Origin: Porogramme epimiltina
Lineage: Eukaryota > Basidiomycota > Agaricomycetes > Polyporales > Polyporaceae
NCBI GenBank assembly: GCA_900155495.1
Contig: FTLJ01000101.1
Location: forward strand, 1 to 64,000
Direction: 5' to 3'
DNA: 64,000 nucleotides
The stretch's first letter is position 1. Each line of letters begins with the position of its first letter. Below the pieces are notes generated by a model. That model did not search any database. It worked only from the letters and a program-made list of their open reading frames with translations, and was not told where the DNA came from. The position numbers and the translations under genes were made by a program. Below are positions 1-12,128 of the stretch, one piece after another.

Positions 1-726
1 CCCCCTCCTTCCCATCGCCGTTTTGCCGGCCCCTTCCCTCCCCCCCGCGCGCCCCTTCCCCTCCCTCCCCCCCCGGCCCCCCCCGCGCCCCCACAGCCCC
101 TGCCACTGCCAGCCCCTCCGCCCGCCCGGACGGACGCACCCTTACTCTTCCCACCGCCCACCCAGCCCCTTCTTCCCTCGTCCCTCCCATCTCCGACCCC
201 CAGCGGCGTTCGCACACTCTCCACGCATCCAACGCCCTTCCATCACATGATCCCATTTTTTCCGACCCCTCTCGCCTACTACACGCACGCCCTCCCTACA
301 CCGACACTACCCCGATCCGCGCCAGTGCCACACCACCGTCCATCCGCGCAGGCTTCCCGTCCCGTCCCCCTCCGCTCCCCACCCACTCACCCCACCCGTC
401 CGCGGCTGCACACTCACCCCCTCCCGCCTGCGTTCGAACCCTGTCCCTGCTCCCACCCGTCTTCCGAGCTCTTCTCCGCACTCCCTATCCTGGATTCGCC
501 CGCCACCTGCTCGCTAGCCAGACCCCGCTTCGCGTGCTAGTGCCAATAATTGATTGCCAATATAGTCGTATTCGGCACCCCAGCCCCTCGCCGTGGGAGC
601 GCCGCCACCACCACCGCACCCTGCTCGAACAACGACCCCGCCTGGGTCCGCACAGAAGGGGGCGAGGGGAAGCCCGGAGCAGCTAACGAAGGGGGGCGGA
701 CGCGCGCTGCCGCCGCCTGCGGCCCC
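1..726. other. Non-coding flank with pyrimidine-rich plus strand
   Basis: No convincing gene is visible. From the left edge to about 480 the plus strand is almost entirely C and T with long C runs, and G is scarce. The open frames here translate into proline/serine/histidine/arginine low-complexity sequence, as expected from composition alone. CT-rich blocks are common in fungal promoters and leaders, so this could belong to a gene beyond the left edge. From about 540 to 726 it is the 3' flank of the Mkt1-type gene. Confidence 0.6.
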
Positions 727-3700
727 TCACGGCCGCATCGGCGCCAGCCACGCCTCCGCCGCCTCGAACTGGTCGACGAGCTCGCGCACGACCGCGTTCT
801 CCGAGTGCAGCTGCCGCATGGCCATCAGCGTCTGCTCCGGCCGACGCAGCGCGTGCATGCGTGTTCCCCACCAGCACCAGCAACCAGCAACCAGCGTGAC
901 CCCCGCACCACCACCGCCGCCAAAATTTTTCCCGAGCGAACCGGGGGCGTACGCGAGCGCGCGAAGCGCGGCGCGAGGTGCGCGCATGAAACGGAGGGCG
1001 AAGTGAAAAAAAGGAAGGCAGGACGCCCGTCAGCATTACATCGCATACAACGGCATGAGAGAGGCACGCACCACGTCCCAGAAGCGGAACCCGCGCTCGA
1101 CCTCGGCCTTGGGGTACTTGACGCCCTGGAAGGTCTCCTCGCAGATGTCGAGCGCCATCTGCTTCGCCTCGCGCACGCCCTCCGCGTTCGGGTCGCGCAC
1201 GCGCTGGCGGCCGTTGATGTGCGTGAGCGCGTCGAGGTACACCTTGGCGAGCACGCCGAAGCCCGTGTTGACCTCGCTCTGGAACGGCAGCGACAGGTTG
1301 ATGTCGAGCAGGTCGTCCCGCGCGCGCCGCGCGTCGTGCCGCAGCAGCATGTTCAGCGACGTCACCTCGAGCAGCGTCCGCAGCGCCCGCGTCAGCGACC
1401 GCACGAACGAGTTGAACACGAGCAGCTCCCGCGACAGCGGCGCCGACCACGGTTGCGGCTTATCGGGCGCAACGCCGGGCCCGCGTGGTGGGCGAGGTTT
1501 CCCGATCAGGGGTCCGAGGTCGCACGGCGGGTCGGGGGGCCGGCCACCACGAGTTCAGCCGCGACGGACGGCCGGGTTGGGGAAGGGGGGGAAGAGTGCG
1601 GGCGCGGCGCGCAGGCGGATGGGCGGTTGCAGATCGCGAAAGCAAAATCGAAATAGGCGCACGGTTAGCGACGTGATTTCCCAAGCATGAAAAAAAAACA
1701 CCGCGCGCCAGGCGGGGAAGCCGGCAGTGCAACGCACCTTGCAGTTGAGCGGGAGGATGCTGAGCACGCGCATCACCAGCAGCATGCACGACTTCTCGTC
1801 ATCTGCGGAACACACCAGCGTCAGCGACGAGCCACCACCATCGAGAGAGGTCAAAATCAGCGGCGTCGTCCGGTGCCCGCGGCGACCGTCGCGAGGATCC
1901 GTGGGAAAAAACATAGGAGGGCGGCAGACGCACCGGTACCGAAGCTGGGCCCGCCGCTGAAGGCGCGGCCCGACCAGAGATGGCCGTGCACAACGCCCGC
2001 CCGGACGAGTTCCAGGAACAGATAAAGCGAGTCTTGGAATTTGTCGTTGACGCGTGCCGGCCGGAGGGCGGCGTACATCGCCCTGGCCAAGGGCGTGTGG
2101 GTGTGCTGGTTCAGGAGGAACCTATCAAACACGATCGGCGCGTCAGCTCGGGCCTGGCGTGTCCGGAGCGGCGCCGTGCCTGTGTGGCGGCGACACGGCA
2201 CCCGCTCCTGAATGAAAGACGGGAGGAGTGGAAGGAAGGGGAGGCACGCACCCGCGCAGCTCGAGGAAGCGCCAGATAACGTTCGCCACGATCTCGTCCT
2301 TCTTTTCGAGCCCGCTCGAGTTGTTGGGCTTGATCTTGGTCCGCAGCGCGATTTTCTCCGACGCAGTCGCACCGAGGCAGAGGGAGAAGTCGATTGTTGA
2401 AGACTGCGCATGCGAGACAGCGGTGGACACGACAGCAGTGGCAGCAGAGGCCGCAGCGCCGCAGCGGTACCGGATCGTAAGCTCGGGTCCGCAGCGCTCC
2501 GAGTCCACACGAGCTTTGTAAAACGACACTCACGTTCTGCCTCCTCAGCTCCTCCTCGACAATTGCATACGGCACATTCCAGCCCGCGACGCGCTCCGCG
2601 AGCTGCGTGGTCTGCTGCGAGTTGTGGGAAATCGGTTTCTGCGGCGTAGGCTGCTCGAACCAGAAGTGGCCTGTGACTTTCTTCGACTGCCAGAAACTGT
2701 GCATCACACTCGAGATGAGTGCGAGCGAGGTCACTCGAGGCCCGGTCTGGCCATCGGTGATAACCTCCTTGACGAACCGCCGGTATTCCGTCGTCTCACC
2801 ATTGTCCAATGGCGGGTTCTCGATGATCTGACCGGTCGTGAGCCAGACCAAAGCCTGCGGACCGAGCAATCCGCGCGAGAGGTAAAAGTAAACTTCGTCG
2901 GGCAATCGGTGGGTGAAAATCTCGTGGAGGTCTGTCGGGATATCGGCCGCAGTCGGATGATGTGAGTGGTGGTTGGGGTGCCCATGGGGAGGTGGTGTGG
3001 AAATCGCGAGGGGGAGGGGAGTGACGGAACCTTCTGAGGAAAGGATGAGAGAGTACTTGATCATGGAGCGGGTGCGGGCGTAGTGTTCGGGATACTGCAT
3101 CTGCTTGATATGGGGTTGGTCGGCGAGTGCGGATACTGCTGCATGGCCAGATTTGTAGTACTTGACCATGTCCACAGTTGCCTTCAGGGCCTGGTCGTGA
3201 ACGGTAGGGGGGAAGGGGGGAGAGTTGTCGAACCCAAGGAGGATGCCAATGTCCAAAAACTGGTCCTCAGAGACACCGAGGTCACTGAGTATTGAACGCT
3301 TTACAACGAACGAGAACGTAGGGTTTGCGGAGACCAAGTCCACGGAGGTGATGACCTTGTCCACTCCATTGTAAAGTAGAGTATCTGTCGGCCCGTATAT
3401 CGCGTGAATATACGACTTGCTATGGCGCTGGAGGTAGATCAACTATGTACGCGTTGAAGAGGATTAGCATTGCTCCGAGACGCGTCTTGCGAGACGCTGA
3501 AACACGTCATTTGGCAAAATGGACGTACTTGTGCCCATGCGACATACGGCGCGACGACAAACTCCACATTTCGGTGCTTGAAGATCCTCAGCACGATCTT
3601 CCACAGGTCCCACTGGTGGAGGTTGCTCCGGCCCTCGAACAGCTTCGTCGCCGCATCCTCCTGCCCCGCCTCGTACTTGGCCCACGCCTCGCGCCGATCC

Positions 3701-4065
3701 TTACACGCCTCGTTCTGTTCAAACTGGTGCTGCTGCTGTTGCTTCGGACGGCGACTAGGAAGGAGACCAGGGAATACGAATACAGGCTTGATATGAAGTT
3801 TTTCGAGCGCTCGGAGGTCGGACTCGATGCGCGTCGTGAGCGCAAGCGGGAGACCGCCTGTGGCAGCAAGGAGGGGCTCGCGCGAAGGCGGGTTGTCGAT
3901 CAAGTTGGAGAGGTAGTACGACGCATCGATGCCCAGACGCGAGTCGGATAGTACAGAGAGGGGTTGTGTCTGGAGGTGCTTGCGCTCATTCAAGTAGTCT
4001 AACAACACGGAGGTGAGGTGAGCTGTCGTGTCCAACTGCTGCTGGCAGACCGCAGAGGTCGACAT
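727..4065 (-). CDS. MKT1: Mkt1-type XPG-fold post-transcriptional regulator
   Basis: This multi-exon gene starts at the ATG at 4065 (MSTSAVCQQQ) and ends after a C-terminal exon reading EAAEAWLAPMRP. Exon 1 carries an XPG N-terminal fold (GIDASYYLSNLI). It joins across a GTACGT donor near 3529 to an exon opening LIYLQRHSKSYIHAIYGPTD, which is the XPG-I region. Further exons lie near 2275-2400, 1950-2080, 1740-1800 and 1036-1420; the last carries FNSFVRSLTRALRTLLEV, characteristic of the Mkt1 C-terminal domain. Acidic metal-binding positions of true XPG/FEN nucleases are replaced (AYVAWAQ and GPTDTLL in place of the usual EA.AQ and DSD patterns), which fits Mkt1 rather than a flap nuclease. 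Yeast Mkt1 works with Pbp1 in cytoplasmic mRNA regulation; the same role here is inferred. The family is firm, the central exon edges less so. Confidence 0.9.
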
Positions 4066-7000
4066 GCAAGAAGGGCATGCTTACTGTCGAGGTGCTTGAT
4101 GGGCATCGGGGGCGACGGCGGGGATGCGTTTTGGAGTGTCTGAGAGGTGCTATAGGCCAGCCGAGTCGTCGAACTCAACGACGGGAAGCAGCGACGACGC
4201 GCTTATGTAAGCTCATATCCGCATGTCCGATTCATGCCCTCATCGCATCGCGGAGGCGCTTCGCCGCCTTCACTGGTCTCGACGACGACCACGACCCTCT
4301 CGCCGATGTCCAGGACGCTGCGCCTGCGAATACTCACAGGCTTAGCCCCACGGCGCGTGGGCCGCTCTGCCGACGTGCTCGCAGTTCCGCCGACGAATCA
4401 CGAGGAACGCGTATGGCCGTATGGTCGCATTCACGGAAGGGCGCGGTTCTGTTCCTCCGGTCGTCCGAGACGGTTTGACGAGACGCACGATGGCGGACTA
4501 CGAAACGTCGGACGAGCGCGGATGATACCACGCTGAGGCCGGCGCGGTGGTAGCCTCTTCCGACCCAGACTTGCATCCTGACAACGTCGAGGATGCTAAA
4601 CTTGTGCTCTCGTGGGAAGGGCCCGTATGCTAAAAGTGCTCCGTCGGTGTTCGTTCACACCGCCTGCCATCCAGCCGCCGTCTGATCGCCTCCAGGATGA
4701 GCGCGAGCCCCGTTAGGCACGCTGTGAAGCCCCCGCCCGCGAATGTTGCGCTCCACGCACGTATGCCGAGCTCCGTCGGGTACAGCGACTGTGTGGCCTG
4801 AAACGCTTCGGAGCCCTCTGCGCTGCACGCCTTCGAACAGAACTTCCATCTCTCCCATCGTCTCGCCCTGTCCGACGCGAGGCACTTTCCTCGGGAGGTC
4901 ACCGGTCAACTATCTTTGATGTGCGGCTAACGACAGTCGAACACGGTGCACAGTATGCACGCACAACCTTCCTTTCTGCACCGCCCGGACGTGGGATTGC
5001 ACTCACCGCTTCCATATCTGCCAGGTCAACAACCCGAGCATATCGTGTGGACGCCGTGGGATGCATGCCGGCGGTTCGTGCCACCGCCTGCCAGTGTAGT
5101 TGTGCTGAAGTTGATGAACCACCCGGTTCCGAAGAGATGCTGCTGTCTTGTTCTCGCACTGGTACTGGTCCTTACTCCACGCCCCCTTGTCGGTAGCTAA
5201 TCTAATACCTGTTCTTCAGATTCCTGAATCTCAGGGGACACGTTGTCGCATGCCAAGCTGCTACGCATTCGATGATCGCGAGAATGCTTTGTCCTCAGGC
5301 TTCCGCATGGGAGTATGGACGGTTCCGTGCGGGTTTGCACTCAATGAAAAACAGTGATGGAGTGATCAACATCCGGGATGCCTTGCCACAATCACCTCTT
5401 GCTTCCGCCGTGGCCCCTGTTTCATAAGGTGGTGGATAGGATGGCGGACACGCCTTCAACTTTCTTGCCACCGCTGTGCATGACCATTCAACCGCCCCGC
5501 CATCGACACGCCTCTAGGGCGTTGTCGCCCCGCATGTTGGTGGTTGTTCCCAGGAGTTCAAATTCAGAGATCCTTTACCTTGAAGCTTGCACTTGCACAT
5601 TTGGGGGCAAGACGCAACTTAATCCGCAGTTTCGTGCGCGGCGCTCTCACGCAAACCCACCGTTCACACGTCGAGGCTTTCCCTCCTGATTCCGTCCCCC
5701 AGCGTGCACGCCTTTCCCCGGGTCCAACCCCACTTGCCCCCGCACACACCCTCGCAGGTTCGACCGAGAATTCCTCGACATTTCCAGGACAATTCCCCCG
5801 CCCGCACACGCCGGCCAAATACATCTCTTCCAAACACACCGTGTGTGGCATCACCTGCAGAAACGTCTCAAGCTCTCCGTGAGGGTGGGTCGGGCCTGAT
5901 GGCCCCCTCGCCCCCGGCGGGAAGTCCTGCCTGCCCAACGACTGCGATCCTATCTTGGCGCTCTGCGGTCAGCCAGGTTGTATTTACGGGCCACAGGCCT
6001 GCCAGCCACCTATGATCGCCTGCATACCTCTTGAGCAGAGCTTCAGCATCTTTCAGCATCCGCGCGGCGTCGCTCACACGCACGAACACGGTGCATCGGG
6101 CACCGCGAAGCCCGCACACCGCGCGGGGCATGCTGCCTGCCGAGTTCCCGACACACCCCAGCCCTGCACAGGTCCACGGGTGGTCGCGGTGCTCATGTGC
6201 GCGCACGAATGCGTACGGAGATGACCGATCCTTCGCGCGTGCGTCCGCGCTGGGCAACATCGATTCCAGCAGTGAGATCCCTATCGCTCTGGCCCCGCGC
6301 TGCATTTCCCAAGCGCGCTTGGTGCGTACCGCATTCCGGGCTCGGCGCTGCGGGTGCGTTACCCCGCGCATTGGCATCTTTCGCTCAATCGGCGCGGATG
6401 GCGCGAGCGCAATGCCCTCTTTTCGTTTCTAAAAATTGTCACCTCCTCGCGTGTATTCTTGTCTTAGAACCTTACATCGCGCGGGACGTCCGCGCCTGTG
6501 CGAAGGTCGCGGCACATCACCATACGCAAATATCCTGGTCTAGTCAGCGTGCTCAGCCAGTACGCTGGCGGGACCATGTGTTTTATACGCCGTTGTGATG
6601 CGTTCTTACTCAGTCGCGCAAGATAGTAGTCAGAAACCACGCGGACGTCTCGCCCGCCCGCCCATTGCCGCTCGTCCCCTCGCGCCCGCTCCCACGCGCA
6701 CACACGATCGCGCGCACTCCGCCCGGGCGCAATGTCGCGACGTCTCCGCGCACGAGGGCGCGTCTCGCGCGGGGAGTGCCACACAAGCCCCGCGCGTGCT
6801 GCCAAAACCTGCCCATCCGAGGTTTAATCCCGGCGCCCTGCCTGAAGGGGCGAGCCCCCGCGTTCTTCTTCGTTCTAGAAGGCGCAGCTCTCACCAGGTC
6901 CCCACGACGCGACGCACCGCGCGAACGCGCCTTCCCCCCACGCCCTGGGCCCTGGTGCCAAGGGGTGTCCTTCCGTTTGCGAGCATGTCTCGGGACGGGA

Positions 7001-8105
7001 GAAGTGCGGCGCGCGTCGTGCACTGAGCGCGCTTGGATGTCATGCGGGGGCGAGGCTGGCCGGCCGGGGGCGCGCCAAGCGGGTAGACAGGCCTTGGACG
7101 CCTTGGATCCCCCTGGAGGCGTGTACGACGCGTGCGGACATCGTGCGTGTTCTGCCCCAAGGTATGGTTTGGGGACTGTTCGAAATCCAATGTCAAGGAC
7201 CCGGTGCATTGCTTTGGAGTAGACAGACTGTGAACGTTATTCTTGATGAGCTGCTACCATGGCTCTGGAGCACGCATCGGAACTCATTCGGGTGGTGTCC
7301 CCCGGACGAGGAAGGGGACCCGGCGGATCGGCGACGAGTGGGCGCGCAGGAGTTTCTGCGGGGAAGATAACCTGGTCAGCTCCCTCATCCGGTGTGCCCA
7401 GCGACGTAAAGGACGTGCACGCACCCGTGCGCCCCCGGAAAGCCCGCCGTTGCCTCTCCTGATCGACGCACCCGCCTTGGTGGCGACGCCGACATCGACG
7501 CATCTTCCCGGGCCGTACGCGACGCACCCCGAGGCTCGAGAAGACGAGAACCACGCGATAGCGTGCTCGCTGGCTATCGCGCGTCGTCAGTGTGCTCAGC
7601 GCCGCCGCCAAGTTGAGGAGAGGAGGGCACCGCCGCGTGTCCGATTATCGCGTGTACGGCCTGCCCGAGTCGTCGAGATCGAAGCTCCGGACGCAGTTGT
7701 GCTTAGTACGGTGGGCCCCGCTGGGCGTGGCTGGATGGCGATCAGTTACGGTGTCGCGAGTCGGGGTCGGGAGTCGGGGCTCTCATCGGCGCCACGACGT
7801 ATGCCTCGTAAGCGGGACGGGAGAGCGCGCATGTGGTTGTCTTCGGTGTTTGTAGTCGCCGTCGTCGACCGGGGCGCTGATTCGTGTGTTTTTTGCAGGT
7901 GTCATCTGAGCATGACGGATGACGCTGGTGCGGGGTCTCCGGGTCTGAGCTGTCGTGTCCTGTACGTGTTCGTCGCTGCGGCGAAACTCTGGCGCAATCA
8001 CGATCTCGGGGCCTTCAGGGGAAACAGGACCATCCTCGACAAGACCCTTGAGGCCCCCCTGCCATGTATTGATTTAGATGAAAGCATATGCACCGTTTCG
8101 TTCTA
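4066..8105. other. GC-rich region without a convincing gene
   Basis: About 4 kb upstream of the Mkt1 gene. Several frames stay open, including one of 287 codons at 7243-8106 plus, but their translations are arginine/alanine/proline-rich, overlap each other on both strands and show no family motif. This is typical of GC-rich non-coding DNA. Short hydrophobic stretches (for example on the minus strand at 4650-4790) and a protein-like patch at 4380-4520 plus could be eroded coding sequence, but no splice-consistent gene could be built. A small inverted repeat (CGATAGCGTGCTCGCTGGCTATCG, interrupted) lies near 7557-7582. Confidence 0.5.
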
Positions 8106-10282
8106 GAATTTGGGCCAAGGGGGGACGGGTCTGTCGGCCGTTCGTCCCGTTACGCGCTTAGCAAATGATTGCAATCGGGCGATCCGGGGCTGGTTGCTCA
8201 CCTGATATAGGTAAGGCGTTCCGTATCCTCACTTCCGAGTTTAATGGGAGATCCTCGGACCGGGCCGAGTATCCTACCCCACTTCGCGCCCCGCGCGGGA
8301 CGGACATCTGGGGAAGGGAAAACATTATTCCAGAGGAAGTCCGGCGGTAAGATGGTGACTTGCCCTTAATGACTGATGGTGATCATGATTTTCCTGCTTC
8401 TGGCATAGGGAGGTGAGAAAGATGTGACACACTAGGCATCATTGCGACTCGGAATCCATGGGCCGATGGTGGCCGAGACGGACTCAATCGCTTCGGCCTA
8501 AGCTTGGGTAGGGACCAGTTTCAAGGGAGTAAGAGATGTACGACGAATGTTAGGCAGGTGAGGCATCGTCCTCCATCATGGAAATCAAACAGCATGGAAA
8601 TAAAATTTGGATGGGCGCACGACAAAGGGGATTATCATAATCTGTCAATGGCAACGCTCAGATGAGGCGCCATACAGGTGACGGTCGTGAAGCTGTGCGA
8701 AACGTACCTGTATGGAGGTGGAGGCGAAGCGCGATGTCTTGGTAGCGCCTCGCGTGACCGAGGCGGTCCGCTATCATACCCGAAGGAGTACAAAGGCTCC
8801 CAGCAGCCCCAGCCATTGCGGGTACATTGGTAGCGCGAACATCGGAGTGGCCGAAATCAGTATCGGGAAGGCTAGGCTGCTGGTAAGGCCCCCTTCCCCC
8901 GAAAACGCTCGGAGACTAAGAGTATGGCATGCACCGGCAAAGCTGTTCGACCTAGTGAAGACATGGTGAGAAGAATTCCAATAAACAAGGCCATAACAGT
9001 TAGGGCAAACGTCCATTGGCGCTATGTCCGAAATCAGAGGTTTCAAGGATGTGGCGACCCGTCACTTTCAGCGCCAGGGTGTCCGCGGGATGCAAAAGGG
9101 CTCCGGCAACGTCATTCTCACCCGTGTTCATCTCAGGTCTTGCCCTCCGACAACGGAGGGTGCAAATTTGGGAAGAGCGTTTGTAGCGCAATCTGCATTC
9201 ACCCAGGCAACAGAGACGATGAGAACGCATTCGCACGGCGTTGAATCGTGTGTTATAGATGCGGGTCTCGGCTAGCTCTAGTGAGCGCTTCTCATCTTGG
9301 GGCAGTCTGGATCTCGCCTAGGTCTATGCAAGTTTCTCAAGGTCTCTTAGAGAGTGACGCGTTCGACCCATGCTTCTTCACAGCTAAGCGCGAATGAGCG
9401 AGCGAATGCTCTCGTTTGTGACGTCAGAGTTGTACTCACCCTGTATTCTAGCAAGGCCGATGAGGCCACAGTTGGAGTCTGCTCGTGCTGCGCTTCCGAT
9501 GCGCAGCAATGTGCAACTGTGTCTCCGCTTGTAGCCGCGGATCATCGCCGGCGTGCTTGAGTTGCCGTACTGTGGCCTTGCACTGCCGGCAAAGTGAATG
9601 CGACTGCCACCGAAGTTACGCTGGCGGAAATCGCACATGCCCACTGCTTGCGTAAGGCCCTAGCCGATGAACAGCTCTAACGCCACAAGTCTGCAGCCCC
9701 AAGGCGTAAGAGAGTCAGTGGACTAAGACCGGATCAACATAACTCCAGATATCGCTCAACTTCGGGCTAAAATTTCGCGTCGAGTCGGGCTCCCATTGTG
9801 AATGATTTGCAATGAAGCGGTCAGATGAACGCTGTGCCACGGAATACATGGGAAGAGTTGGTGAGCCGAGAGTTCCGCTACGCCTCGTGTTCTCGTAAGG
9901 GCATAGCAACACTGGAAATTGTGTCCGGATAATGACTAACATGCCCGTAGCTTTGGAGCCCGGAAGAAACGTGCGCTTCGACCGCGCAGCCATGTTCGTA
10001 GAGTCTAGTGTGTTTGTCACCGGAAATAGCGCAAAAACGACCACGCTCACCGGCACCGAAACTCAGTCCCATGGCGGCGTCGTTCCGATAGTGGAGCGTG
10101 TTGCTCTAATGTTAGAGATGTCTTAACTTAGCTGTCCCAGCCGGGTCGCCTGAGGGGATTCGGTGGTTCAACCTGTTGCTGTTGATAGAAAGGTGTGTGC
10201 AGTTTGAAGTGGGTGCTGATGATGGTATCAGGGTTGAGATGACAAAGACCGGCATAGAGCTTATGAATATAGTAAAAATAAC
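8106..10282. other. AT-richer spacer, no gene recognised
   Basis: Base composition shifts visibly to near-balanced AT/GC compared with the sequence to the left. Open frames are short and interrupted. One minus-strand frame at 8774-9046 is hydrophobic and vaguely like the C-terminal membrane segments of DHA1 MFS transporters, but no start or flanking exon supports it. I checked by eye for known small RNAs other than the tRNA at the right end and saw none. Confidence 0.5.
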
Positions 10283-10365
10283 GCCCGCCTAGCTCAATCG
10301 GATAGAGCGTCAGACTCTTAAGGCGGGTGATCTGAAGGCTGCGAGTTCGACCCTCGCGGTGGGCT
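10283..10365 (+). tRNA. tRNA-Lys (anticodon CTT) with a 9-nt intron
   Basis: The full cloverleaf is visible. The acceptor stem GCCCGCC (10283-10289) pairs with GGTGGGC (10358-10364) with one G-T pair. The D stem GCTC/GAGC is at 10292-10295 and 10305-10308. The anticodon stem TCAGA/TCTGA is at 10310-10314 and 10331-10335. The T stem GCGAG/CTCGC flanks the loop TTCGACC (10346-10352). The loop reads CT-CTT-A followed by a 9-nt insertion (10321-10329) directly after position 37, the canonical site for nuclear tRNA introns. The anticodon is 10317-10319. The internal A and B boxes are intact, and a short T run about 8 bp downstream can serve as the Pol III terminator. The base at the discriminator position is T. 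Confidence 0.95.
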
Positions 10366-10643
10366 AGTTACTTTTGCTCTCCCTGTCTCTCGAGTTTTGT
10401 CCGCGCCATTAACCGCGTTTTCAATGATAAACGCGTCAGTCAAATAAGATGTCACATCATACGTCGCTTAGTAGAGACCTACCGGTGATGGTGCTGTTAA
10501 GCGAATAACTAACTACACGTATTGCCTTATCTGGGCATGGATCTAGGCTCTACTGAACACCCAAATTTTAGAATGACGAGTGTTGACTCCCGACGGTCAT
10601 CTCGAAAGGTCCTGTTGCGTATCCGCTCTTGCTCGCAAACAAA

Positions 10644-11947
10644 ATGGCCTCCTCTGCGCTGATAGACAGTGATCTTAGCGACCTGCAGCTGCTCTCGAAG
10701 GGCAAGGTTCGCGACATTTATGCGACTTCTGACCCGAACCTCCTGCTCTTCGTCGCGTCGGATCGTATATCCGCCTACGACGTCATCCTTAAAAACGTAC
10801 GCCCCGTTTCATCCATCCCGCTTTCCGCGCTCGATGGCTCATCTGTGTTCATCTCCGCGCCCCACACGGCTTCCAACCGCCGCTCGCCCCACGCACATAC
10901 GGCTCGCATCTCTGCCTCGCGCCCCCCCCCCCGGCGCTCCGCGCCGCCAGGGAGTTCCGGACAAGGGCAAGGTGCTGACGAAGATCTCGCTCTTCTGGTT
11001 TGAGAAGCTACAGCACGTCATCCCGACGCACTTCGTCACCGCCGACGTCGACGCGATGCCGCTCGAGGTGCGCAAGTACAAGGCGACGCTCGAGGGCCGC
11101 GCGATGCTCGTGCGTAAGGCCAATGTCGTCCCACTCGAGGCGATCGTCCGCGGGTACATCACCGGTGCGTCTTTGCTGCCCTCCGGCCGCCCGCGGCGCG
11201 GCACGATTTTTTCGGTCTGTGCATAGTGTCGTCGAGCTCACGCTGCCTTTCTCCGCCCCTCTGCGTTCTTCTAGGCTCGGGCTGGTCCGAATACAAGAAG
11301 AGCGGGACCGTGCACGGGATCACGCTCCCCGCCGGACTGGTCGAGTCTCAGAAGCTCCCTGAGCCCCTGTTCACGCCCTCCACCAAGGCGGAGCAAGGCG
11401 CACACGACGAAAACATCTCTCCCGCTCAAGGTGCGCCCCTCGCCCACCCCTACGGACCACATGAACACTAATTTCGCATTGGTCGTATTCCATTCCCCGA
11501 ACTTCGGCGACCCATTCGCGCACCACAGCGGCGGAGCTCATCGGCGCGGAACTCTGCGCCAAGGTCGAGCGCGCCGCGCTGCAGCTGTACAAGGACGCGG
11601 CCGACTACGCGCTCACGCGCGGGCTCATCCTCGCGGACACCAAATTCGAGTTCGGGCTCGTCTCCGGCGCAGACGGAGCGGAAGAGCTCATCCTCGTCGA
11701 CGAGGCGCTCACGCCGGACTCGTCGCGCTACTGGCCCGCGGCGGGGTACGCGCCGGGCGGCGGGCAGCCGAGCTTCGACAAGCAGTTCCTGCGCGACTGG
11801 ATGGTCGGCGAGGGCTTCAGGAAGGGGCTCGAGGGCGGCCCGGAGGGGCGCGAGGGCGCGGGGTGGGTCATGACGGAGGAGGTGCTCGAGGGCACGCGGA
11901 AGCGGTACCTGGAGGCGCTGGAGATGCTCACGGGAGAAGGGCTGTAG
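10644..11947 (+). CDS. ADE1: Phosphoribosylaminoimidazole-succinocarboxamide synthase (SAICAR synthetase)
   Basis: Condenses CAIR with aspartate using ATP, step 7 of de novo purine synthesis, in the cytosol. Four exons join cleanly: 10644-10796, 10951-11164, 11275-11430 and 11529-11947, giving 313 residues, close to the usual length of about 300. The N-terminus carries [13 protein letters not shown], the ATP-binding signature of the family. It is followed by [14 protein letters not shown], then [19 protein letters not shown], and near the C-terminus [17 protein letters not shown] and [14 protein letters not shown], all hallmark blocks. The ATG at 10644 directly precedes the conserved start of the fold. 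A TGACTC motif lies at 10584-10589; this is the Bas1/Gcn4 core that controls ADE genes in yeast, but one short match proves nothing. The gene is convergent with the MFS gene, with about 180 bp between stop codons. Confidence 0.97.
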
Positions 11948-12128
11948 GTTCGGGGCGACAGCGGAGGGGGAACTCAGAAGTCAGAAGAAGCCTCATTAGT
12001 GTATAATTGTAAGGGCTCGTCGCGAGGGTGCGTCTAGAAACCATGAGAGTCCACGACTAGAGGAAGGGTTACAATACTCGAAGCCCAGGGCTGTACGTAC
12101 GCCCAATCGATCTCCGCTGCGTCGGACG

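Noticed and set aside
550..1656. Long plus-strand frame (368 codons) opposite the Mkt1 gene
   Set aside because: It is the shadow of the minus-strand Mkt1 exons; its translation is Arg/Ala/Pro-rich and has no domain.
7243..8106. 287-codon plus-strand frame in the gene-poor region
   Set aside because: Low-complexity, arginine-rich composition, a competing open frame on the other strand and no family motif; expected in GC-rich DNA.
8485..8515. Resemblance to the start of U2 snRNA (ATCGCTTCGGCCTAAG)
   Set aside because: Only a short partial match; the branch-point-recognition and Sm-site stretches of U2 do not follow.
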